Source: an uncultured Eubacteriales bacterium
GTDB taxonomy: Bacteria > Bacillota > Clostridia > Oscillospirales > Acutalibacteraceae
Reading direction: 5' to 3'
DNA: 9,016 nucleotides
Assembly (NCBI GenBank): GCA_958417225.1
Contig: CATZCM010000041.1
Coordinates: 1 to 9,016, forward strand
The notes under the pieces: model-generated
Seen by the model: the letters and a program-made list of their open reading frames with translations, nothing else
The model's database searches: none
Told to the model about the DNA's origin: nothing
Made by a program: the position numbers and the translations under genes
Part shown: in pieces, positions 1 to 6,374 of the stretch
Layout of the letters: each line of letters begins with the position of its first letter
How positions within the stretch are numbered: the stretch's first letter is position 1

Positions 1-102
1 CTAACCTCTCTCTCGCACCAAAGTATCTCTTTCGTTATGAAATACCACGATTATAGGAAGGTGGCAAAAGAATATGAACAATTATTTATTTCACTCAGGT
101 AG
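1..102 (+). CDS. 3' end of a probable glycosyltransferase (5' truncated by window edge)
   Basis: Frame 1 is open from the first base to a TAG at 100-102 and encodes 33 residues, ending VAKEYEQLFISLR. The pattern (a short helix with YHDYRKVAKEYEQL, then a hydrophobic end) is like the last helix of GT4/GT1-type glycosyltransferases, where a closing 'va..y..ly..l' segment is common. That resemblance is from memory of the family and the fragment is too short to prove it. The stop overlaps the stop of the minus-strand GT4 gene by 8 nt, so the two genes converge with no room for a separate terminator. The first ATG inside the fragment (37-39) is too close to the stop to be a plausible start, so the gene almost certainly begins outside the window. 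Confidence 0.6.
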   Translation, partial: LTSLSHQSISFVMKYHDYRKVAKEYEQLFISLR

Positions 103-1195
103 AAACATAAGTGTTATATAATTGTTCTATAAGTTTTACCCATTTAGGAAATATCTGTTCACGATAGTATTGTTTTCCTACTTTTATAGCATGGATTCCA
201 AATTTTTGTCTCAGGTTTTCTGAACTTATCATTTGTATGATTGCTTCAGAAAACTTATTTTTATCCCCTTGTGGTATTAAAAAACCATTATATCCATTGG
301 TTATAATATCTTTTGCACCATATTTAAAGTCAAATGCTACAGTTGGTATTCCGCAGGCTTGCCCTTCGATAAGAGTTATGGGTTGACCTTCATATCTTGA
401 TGGTATAACTTGAATACTATAATTAGGATAGATATCCCATATATTATCGGTTCTGCCACAAAGTATAATTTGTTCTTTTAGATTGAGAAAATTGATTTGT
501 TGTTGTAATTGTTCATAGCAACTACCTTCTCCATAGATATGGAGTTGCCAGTTTGGATATTTTTTTGCAACTTTTTTCCAGCATTCTATAAGAACATCAA
601 ATCCTTTAGCATATTCTAGTCTACCAACAGCTATTACTCTTTTGGTGTCATAGTTTTCCACTAGTTTATGGGGTGTGTTGATAAAATTGGGTATAATACT
701 TATTTTTTTTGTATGTTTATATTCTTTAGCGTCACCTTTAGTTAAGCAAACTACTTGATCAGCCGCTTTTTCCATAAGAAAAAATAATTTATGATAAGGA
801 GTAAATGAACGAGCAGAATGCGACTCGTATACTTTTTTTGCTTTTGTTTTGATTAAGGGTAATAAGATAGCTCCCAAACTCATAGTATAGAATATGAGTT
901 TAGGTTGGATACGATTGATAATAGTTTGAAATTTAAAGATAATTTTTCCTATTGTTATTATTCTAAAAAGAGTTTTTAATAGAATAGAATTATTTTTGGG
1001 AGTGAACGGAATTTCAAGAGAGATGAAATCCACGCTTTCCTCTAGATGGTAGCTTATAGGATGTTCATCATGATATATGGAAACAATAGTAACATGATGT
1101 TGAAATCTTGAGGCTAAATAATTAGCCTTTTCAGCAATAATTCGTTCTGCTCCACCTTTTATTGAAAAATCTTCTATAACATATACTATTTCCAT
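95..1195 (-). CDS. Glycosyltransferase family 4 (GT-B fold), surface polysaccharide biosynthesis
   Basis: A 366-residue protein of normal length for a GT4 retaining glycosyltransferase, which moves a sugar from a nucleotide donor to a lipid-linked glycan at the cytoplasmic face of the inner membrane. The N-terminal Rossmann half has the GGAER motif at residues 14-18, typical of acceptor-side loops in this family. The C-terminal donor half has VGRLEYAKG at 190-198 (the usual 'vGRl...KG' element) and a full E-x7-E motif at E269 and E277 (SRYEGQPITLIEG), followed by CGIPTVAFD. No signal peptide or membrane segment is evident. The ATG at 1195 is preceded by a good Bacteroidales promoter and gives the expected GT4 N-terminus, so the start is well supported. 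It is divergent from the GT2 gene and convergent with the fragment at 1-102. Donor sugar and linkage cannot be read from the sequence. Confidence 0.93.
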   Translation of the reverse strand: MEIVYVIEDFSIKGGAERIIAEKANYLASRFQHHVTIVSIYHDEHPISYHLEESVDFISLEIPFTPKNNSILLKTLFRIITIGKIIFKFQTIINRIQPKLIFYTMSLGAILLPLIKTKAKKVYESHSARSFTPYHKLFFLMEKAADQVVCLTKGDAKEYKHTKKISIIPNFINTPHKLVENYDTKRVIAVGRLEYAKGFDVLIECWKKVAKKYPNWQLHIYGEGSCYEQLQQQINFLNLKEQIILCGRTDNIWDIYPNYSIQVIPSRYEGQPITLIEGQACGIPTVAFDFKYGAKDIITNGYNGFLIPQGDKNKFSEAIIQMISSENLRQKFGIHAIKVGKQYYREQIFPKWVKLIEQLYNTYVST

Positions 1196-1227
1196 TTTAT
1201 ATAATAATAATGAGATTTATTTATTCA

Positions 1228-1259
1228 CAAAAATACGATATTTCAATTTATCTACCAAA
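1228..1259 (-). promoter_or_regulatory. Bacteroidales-type promoter for the GT4 gene
   Basis: Read on the minus strand, TATTTTTG (1235 down to 1228) matches the -7 consensus TAnnTTTG exactly. TTTG at 1259-1256 supplies the -33 element, and the spacer between them is 20 nt, close to the usual value. Transcription would begin near 1220, leaving a leader of about 25 nt before the ATG at 1195. The leader is A/T-rich with no clear Shine-Dalgarno, as is common in this group. Confidence 0.6.
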
Positions 1260-1339
1260 AATACTTGTTATATTTAATAATTCTTATCATATACTCCTTG
1301 CTATTAGCAATAAAACAGGATTATTTTCGTTTAAATAGT

Positions 1340-2242
1340 ATGATTATACAAGAGCTGTCTATACTTATTCCTGTTTATAATGATGAAGCCACTTCGCTGG
1401 TAAAATCTCTTCATAAACAAGCACAAGCTGTTTCTGGTTTGTGTTATGAAATTATTGTTTTTGATGATGGTAGTACTAACAAAAAAACTATTGAAAATAA
1501 TTATTCATTGACTCTTTTGCCAAATTGTCGTTATATATGTTCAGAACATCATGATTGTCGTGCTGCGATGCGGAATTCATTAGTTAGACAGGCAAAGTAT
1601 GAGTGGCATTTAATGATAGATGCTAGGTTGATATTAGTGAATAATGATTTTTTGATACGTTATCTTAGTTGTGGTGTTCGGGTTGGAGAAGTTGCCTGTG
1701 GAGGAGTTTGTGTGGATGGTGGTTCTCTTACTGTTCAATTATATCGTGAGAATTTGCGTTTTAGATACGAAAAGCATGAAGAATCTAAACATTCATATAT
1801 AGTGAGAAAGTCTGAACCTTATAAATCCTTTCGTACAACCAATTTCTTTTATCATAAGTCTGTATTGGAACAAGTTCCTTATAATGAACAGGTTAAGGGG
1901 TATGGTTATGAGGATGTTTTGCTGGGAAAGGCATTAAGTGAAAAGAAGATAAAAGTAACCCATATTGATAATCCCGTTGCCTATACTGAGTTTGAGGAAA
2001 ATCTGGTTTATCTTCGAAAAATAGAAGAAGCATTACGTACTTTGCATGCATTTGAAGGAGAGTTGAATGATTACTCTCCATTATTGCATGCAAGAAATAT
2101 CTTGAGAAAGTTTCATCTTCTGGGCGCTTTCCGAAAGTTTCATGCTCTCTGTAAAGGTTGGGAGCTTATGAATCTTTGTAGCAATATGCCTTCTCTTTTC
2201 ATATTTAAACTCTATAAACTAGGCTATTACGTCAGCCTTTAA
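1340..2242 (+). CDS. Glycosyltransferase family 2 (GT-A fold)
   Basis: A 300-residue cytoplasmic GT2-type transferase when started at ATG 1340. The protein opens with LSILIPVYND (residues 6-15), the classic first strand of GT2 enzymes, and has DDGS at 42-45, which binds the nucleotide. A C-terminal galactosyltransferase-like motif KGYGYED at 186-192 precedes VTHIDNP at 206-212; this ED motif usually supplies the catalytic acid/base region. An upstream in-frame TTG at 1265 would add 25 hydrophobic residues, but the family normally begins just before the first strand, so ATG 1340 is preferred. The expected metal-binding D-x-D after strand 4 reads DAR at 94-96, so the second acidic residue is missing. 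The gene stands alone on the plus strand, between a divergent GT4 gene and a convergent acyltransferase fusion whose 3' end it overlaps by 11 nt. A weak promoter-like pair (TTG 1298-1300, TATTTTCG 1322-1329) lies just upstream. Confidence 0.88.
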   Translation: MIIQELSILIPVYNDEATSLVKSLHKQAQAVSGLCYEIIVFDDGSTNKKTIENNYSLTLLPNCRYICSEHHDCRAAMRNSLVRQAKYEWHLMIDARLILVNNDFLIRYLSCGVRVGEVACGGVCVDGGSLTVQLYRENLRFRYEKHEESKHSYIVRKSEPYKSFRTTNFFYHKSVLEQVPYNEQVKGYGYEDVLLGKALSEKKIKVTHIDNPVAYTEFEENLVYLRKIEEALRTLHAFEGELNDYSPLLHARNILRKFHLLGAFRKFHALCKGWELMNLCSNMPSLFIFKLYKLGYYVSL

Positions 2243-4244
2243 GTTTAGGAAGAGATAGAATTGTTATTGCAAATGGAATGGCTGCATCTATATAGGTTAT
2301 GTCGTAGTTTGAATTAAATATATCTGTCCAATTCTCATAAATATACATAGAATATCCATAGGAGATTATTGGGATGAGCAGTAGTATTATAACAGAATAT
2401 AGAACCTGAAATTGGTAACTACCTTTCCAGGTTAGTGACATGGTAAGAGCTATTGTAACAAGGAATATTGTTGCAATAGGGCTACCTTGTCTAAACTGTA
2501 AGGAAAAAGGATTATTTTCAGCTCCAAATAACTCCTTGGCATCCCATAATATTAATGGTAGAAATGTCATTGCAAATACTCCCACAATAAGAAGTGGGAT
2601 AAGAATCTGCTTCTTTACTTTTAATTTTATATAGTATGGAAAAAATAGAATGAACAGAGGAAATGCTACGCTCAGTCTGGTAGATAACCATAAACCTACA
2701 CACACAGACAAAATCCATGGGTGCTGTTTGAAATTAATTTGATAGGCTTGCAGTATATTGATAAAAGCTGCTAGCAGAAAGAAGTTTGATATGAGATCGC
2801 TTCTTACAGCTACTTCATACCAAAGATTTATAGAAAGGAACAATAAAAGTGTAGCCTTGATGGCTGCTTTGTAACCTGATAATAACTTAATACTGTAGAT
2901 AAATATCATGCAAGTGAATATTTCTGATAATCCTACGTTCTGTAATAGATAGAATGGTATATGGAATACCAGCCATATAGGAAATGGTGATGCATTTCCG
3001 CCTAGATGTGTTTTGGCAGAATACGGAAATTGTCCATTGAAAAGATTTTGGATAGGATAGGCTAAGGCTGACCATCGATCAACTTTGTTGGTCAAAGGGT
3101 CAAAATGGTATTGTACTATCAATAGTCCTATTACAAGAACTGTAGTTGTTGCAGCAAACAGATAGGGTAAATATTTGTTTATTTTTTTCTCTTCTTCTTC
3201 TTTTGTTGCAAAGAAGAGTATATCTAAAGCCAAAACTAAAGCGTATCCAATACAGATGTATCCATAGTGTTCTGTAACTCTCATACTATATTTGCACATG
3301 AGCGTATAGCATATCCCTATATAGAGAATGCCTGTTAAGCTATAAATGAAATAGCTTTTTTTACTTAGAAACTGATTGATTCTTCTGAAAATAACACTTA
3401 TGATAATTGAATATGCAGAATAGATGAATATGGATATAATACCAGTGATGGCTGGCATAAAGTTGTAGTGAACTATATATAATTCGTAACTGATTTTACC
3501 TAATTTATTGAATATACCAATCTTTTTTAATAGTGGAAAAAGGAAAGGTGCGGCTATGATAGACATAGCCAACGGCAGTTTAATGTTAAGCAGTATAACA
3601 TTAAACGGTATCGATCCCTTTATTTGCTGAATAGTTGGTATTTCTTTGATTAACAGGAATATAATTCCGTATATTACGCTTAGGCAAGTATACTTCAATA
3701 CATACTTTTTGTTTAGTTTGTTCAGCTTCCCAACATATTCTGATGCTAAGTATCCACAGAAAAAGGAGAAAGCTTGTTCACTATATAGTTGTTGCTGGAA
3801 TACATTATATATTCCAAAGACAAAAAGAATGTATTTCGTATTTTTCGTAAAAAATCTTCTGCTTATCCAATATACAAGATACCATCGTATGATATAATCG
3901 ACGAACCAGAGATCTGAAGCGTAAAAAGTCAAATTCTTTAGAAGTTGTACTGAATTAAAATGTTCAACGAATGGTAGTTGAAATAAAAAGATAGTCCAGC
4001 ATGGGATTATTACACGAAGAAATCTCTTTTTCCAAAAGTTATTGATGCCATTTATTTTATGGCTTTCATTAATGCCAAATCCTGAAATAAATAGAAAAAC
4101 AGCAACAGCTACGCTACCAAAAATATTAAAAAAGCGAGGATAGTCCTCTAACTGCATAACAAAGTGCATCAGCATGATTAATAATGCTGATACACCTTGC
4201 ATCCATAAAGTATTTTGACGTGATAATATATTATTTTCTGTCAT
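2232..4244 (-). CDS. Membrane acyltransferase-3 domain fused to a GT-C-like polytopic domain
   Basis: A 670-residue integral membrane protein, about twice the usual 330-380 residues of an acyltransferase-3 (OafA/YrhL type). Residues about 8-345 form the acyltransferase: conserved His27 in LIMLMHF, GSVAVAVFLFISGFG at 43-57, the basic-hydrophobic WKKRFLRVIIP at 71-81, DLWFVDY at 111-117, and a late ISYELYIVHY with His259. These enzymes transfer acyl groups, often acetyl, to glycans across the inner membrane. A charged linker (KEEEEKK, 348-354) leads into a second block of about eight hydrophobic segments at 360-668. After its first segment comes a large loop with FDPLTNKVDRWSAL (381-394) and GGNASPFP (415-422). 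A long acidic and aromatic first loop is typical of GT-C glycosyltransferases that use lipid-linked sugars, but the family assignment of this half is inference. There is no in-frame Met between 321 and 446, so separate ATG initiation of the second half is unlikely. The gene starts 11 nt after the PorZ-like stop, with an AAAAGG stretch in that gap, implying co-transcription. Confidence 0.82.
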   Translation of the reverse strand: MTENNILSRQNTLWMQGVSALLIMLMHFVMQLEDYPRFFNIFGSVAVAVFLFISGFGINESHKINGINNFWKKRFLRVIIPCWTIFLFQLPFVEHFNSVQLLKNLTFYASDLWFVDYIIRWYLVYWISRRFFTKNTKYILFVFGIYNVFQQQLYSEQAFSFFCGYLASEYVGKLNKLNKKYVLKYTCLSVIYGIIFLLIKEIPTIQQIKGSIPFNVILLNIKLPLAMSIIAAPFLFPLLKKIGIFNKLGKISYELYIVHYNFMPAITGIISIFIYSAYSIIISVIFRRINQFLSKKSYFIYSLTGILYIGICYTLMCKYSMRVTEHYGYICIGYALVLALDILFFATKEEEEKKINKYLPYLFAATTTVLVIGLLIVQYHFDPLTNKVDRWSALAYPIQNLFNGQFPYSAKTHLGGNASPFPIWLVFHIPFYLLQNVGLSEIFTCMIFIYSIKLLSGYKAAIKATLLLFLSINLWYEVAVRSDLISNFFLLAAFINILQAYQINFKQHPWILSVCVGLWLSTRLSVAFPLFILFFPYYIKLKVKKQILIPLLIVGVFAMTFLPLILWDAKELFGAENNPFSLQFRQGSPIATIFLVTIALTMSLTWKGSYQFQVLYSVIILLLIPIISYGYSMYIYENWTDIFNSNYDITYIDAAIPFAITILSLPKLKG

Positions 4245-4255
4245 TGGTCTGCCTT

Positions 4256-6325
4256 TTATCGAATAATAGCTATTTTACAAACAATTCCTTTTTCACCACT
4301 CTCTGTCGCAGTTTCTACCATGTAGATACCGCTGGCTACTTTCTTACCGTTTAGGTCACAACCATCCCAGGAATAACTGCCTCCTGCACTTCTGCCTTCG
4401 TTTATTAAAGTTCCATTTGTTGATACAATTTTAATATAAGCATTGAAAGATAATCCAACGATGTTTATTTTGCCAGTATAATCTGGTTTCACCGGGTTTG
4501 GATATGCGTAGACATTATCTTTGGTCATTTCAGAGTTAGAACCGACAATTCCATTATTGAAAGAGCACAGTCCTTTATCTGTAGCAAAATATACCTTTCC
4601 TGTATTGTTATTGACAGCAATACTATATACGATATTCGATATTAATGGAGAATTATCTGTATCAAAATGATAAATTTGTGTATTGCAATCATCACTAACC
4701 AAATATACTCCATTATCGGTACCGAACCATTTCTGGTTTGCTCCGTCTACTGCTATACAACGTATATTACTATTATCTAATAGATAGTCTGCATAATTAG
4801 TATTATCATTACGAGGTACTTTATGTTGTGTAAATATATTGTTACCATTTTTGATGTCTGACATTGAAAGATAAAGAGGACCAGATGTTGTTCCTATCCA
4901 AATATTACCATTTCTGTCTTCTGCCAAACAATGTACGTAAATTGGAGTAATGTCTCTTCCATCCTCATTGGTAAATGTAGGTCCATACATTGTTAATTCA
5001 TCTGTATTATAGTTATATTTATATAGTCTATTCTTTTCATAATAATTGTTTGCAAACCATATATTCCCATTATTCTTGCCGATAATTAATCCTGTTAGAT
5101 TATATCTGTCATTAGAACCTATTTCCGAATGAGGATAGTGTTTCCATTCTTGTGTAGTTTGGTCAAACGATAGAATAGAATTATCTCCTAAGCTATTTAA
5201 AAGCCATAATTTTCCTGTTGCATCATATTTTACAGATGAAATAATAGTATAACTTTTACTCAAAGGTGATGTAATAACGCTTGTATTATCTTTATTGTAA
5301 CACTTAATGAATTTTCCATCTTGAAATTCATATAATCCTGCCTTTGAACCTACCATGATATGTCCCTCTTTTGATGGGTCAAAGTCAAGACAGAGCAGGT
5401 CTCTGTAGCGATGTCCTAATGAAGCATCTGAAGGTTGCTCAAATTCTTCCCATTTTTCTCCATTCCAAACATGTACTTCTCCCATGTTTTTACAGTCTTT
5501 TTCTTGTGACCAAGCACCTGCTACTGCATATAATTTATTTTTATTAATATATAAACGGTAGAATTTGTTAGATGCAGGCCCATCAGGAATAATACCTTCT
5601 GTTTGATATATTTTTTCCTTATCTGTATTCAGGGTATAGTAAGTCAATTTACCTTCTTTTACCGTCCACCAATACTTATTAGTTGTATCATAGACGTTAG
5701 TAGAATTCATTGTTTGTTCTTTGAAATTACCGGCTTTTTCCCAATTATTCTTATCTATCAAGTTATTCTTTAAAACTCCTCTGTATAAGCCAGCTTCTTT
5801 CGAAGCAGCATAAAGGCTGTTGTCTTCTATATAACTATAGTTAACATTAAAGCCCAACTTGTATGTATCGAGTATTTTTCCTTCTTTTGTATCTAATTTA
5901 ATAATTCCAAAAGGGAGAGATAAATAAGCATTTGTCCCACTTATATATATATGGTTTATCTGTTTATTATCAGTCATACTTTTCAGATACAAATCAGGTA
6001 TATTAATTATATTTCCATTGGCATCCAATAAGTCAATATTTCCATTGGTATATGTGATTACCAACTTTTTTGTATTTTTATTCCAAGCAATATGATTAAT
6101 ATCAAAGTCAGAAAGAGTGTTTGCTTTATCGTATGTAGTAACTGAACCATTTTTTATATGATAAGAGAAAAGTCCGTTAGACGCTAAGGCAAACACTTGG
6201 TTTCCTGCTGGTTCGATTTCTGTTATATCGTTATAACTGGTGTATATTTCCCAACTTCCCTTATCTATGGCCGATAAGGGAAGTGTCATGAATAGTATTG
6301 TAATTAATAATGTTATTGTCTTCAT
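4256..6325 (-). CDS. porZ: PorZ-like two-propeller surface protein with C-terminal T9SS-type domain
   Basis: A 689-residue exported protein. Residues 1-19 are a signal peptide ending LPLSA, with no lipobox cysteine. Residues about 23-330 resemble the N-terminal beta-propeller of PorZ: GSWEIYTSYNDI, then FALASNGLFSY (45-55), ANTLSDFDINHIAW (68-81), YTNGNIDLLD (92-101) and AYLSLPFGIIKLD (133-145). A second propeller follows with repeats of the two-component-regulator type: GNIWFAN (420-426), GNIWIGTTSG (473-482), QKWFGTDNGVYL (531-542) and KVYFATDKGL (577-586). The C-terminal domain (about 605-689) carries YPNPV at 608-612 and SGIYMVE at 665-671, as in T9SS type A/FlgD-like domains. In P. gingivalis, PorZ (somewhat longer) sits on the cell surface in the PorU-PorV-PorQ-PorZ attachment complex and presents anionic LPS. 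Bacteroidales without a full T9SS may carry relatives, so orthology is likely but not proven. It lies downstream of the CotH gene and 11 nt upstream of the acyltransferase fusion. Confidence 0.75.
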   Translation of the reverse strand: MKTITLLITILFMTLPLSAIDKGSWEIYTSYNDITEIEPAGNQVFALASNGLFSYHIKNGSVTTYDKANTLSDFDINHIAWNKNTKKLVITYTNGNIDLLDANGNIINIPDLYLKSMTDNKQINHIYISGTNAYLSLPFGIIKLDTKEGKILDTYKLGFNVNYSYIEDNSLYAASKEAGLYRGVLKNNLIDKNNWEKAGNFKEQTMNSTNVYDTTNKYWWTVKEGKLTYYTLNTDKEKIYQTEGIIPDGPASNKFYRLYINKNKLYAVAGAWSQEKDCKNMGEVHVWNGEKWEEFEQPSDASLGHRYRDLLCLDFDPSKEGHIMVGSKAGLYEFQDGKFIKCYNKDNTSVITSPLSKSYTIISSVKYDATGKLWLLNSLGDNSILSFDQTTQEWKHYPHSEIGSNDRYNLTGLIIGKNNGNIWFANNYYEKNRLYKYNYNTDELTMYGPTFTNEDGRDITPIYVHCLAEDRNGNIWIGTTSGPLYLSMSDIKNGNNIFTQHKVPRNDNTNYADYLLDNSNIRCIAVDGANQKWFGTDNGVYLVSDDCNTQIYHFDTDNSPLISNIVYSIAVNNNTGKVYFATDKGLCSFNNGIVGSNSEMTKDNVYAYPNPVKPDYTGKINIVGLSFNAYIKIVSTNGTLINEGRSAGGSYSWDGCDLNGKKVASGIYMVETATESGEKGIVCKIAIIR

Positions 6326-6361
6326 TTTCTGTTATTTTAAAGCCTAATACTATATTAACTG

Positions 6362-6369
6362 CAAATATA
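6362..6369 (-). promoter_or_regulatory. Possible -7 element of an internal promoter for the PorZ-like gene
   Basis: On the minus strand TATATTTG matches the Bacteroidales -7 consensus TAnnTTTG exactly and would start transcription about 30 nt before the ATG at 6325, in the 49-nt gap after the CotH gene. No TTTG or TTG is visible at the -33 distance, which would fall inside the end of the CotH gene. It may give the PorZ-like gene some expression independent of the upstream genes, or may be a chance match in AT-rich DNA. Confidence 0.3.
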
Positions 6370-6374
6370 ACTAT

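Noticed and set aside
1265..1339. An alternative TTG start adding 25 hydrophobic residues to the GT2 protein, resembling a membrane anchor.
   Set aside because: The GT2 family normally begins just before LSILIPVYN, ATG 1340 fits that, and the extra hydrophobicity is what AT-rich intergenic DNA gives in this frame.
1893..2093. A 66-residue minus-strand open frame inside the GT2 gene.
   Set aside because: It lies wholly opposite a well-supported glycosyltransferase, has no recognisable motif and reads as a shadow frame.
2440..3897. Several 60-85-residue open frames on both strands within the acyltransferase fusion gene.
   Set aside because: All overlap a continuous 670-residue membrane protein with family motifs, and none has its own motif, leader or spacing.
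4256..6325. Reading the propeller protein as the sensor of a hybrid two-component system.
   Set aside because: There is no transmembrane segment after the propellers and no histidine kinase or response-regulator domain; the protein ends in a T9SS-like beta domain.
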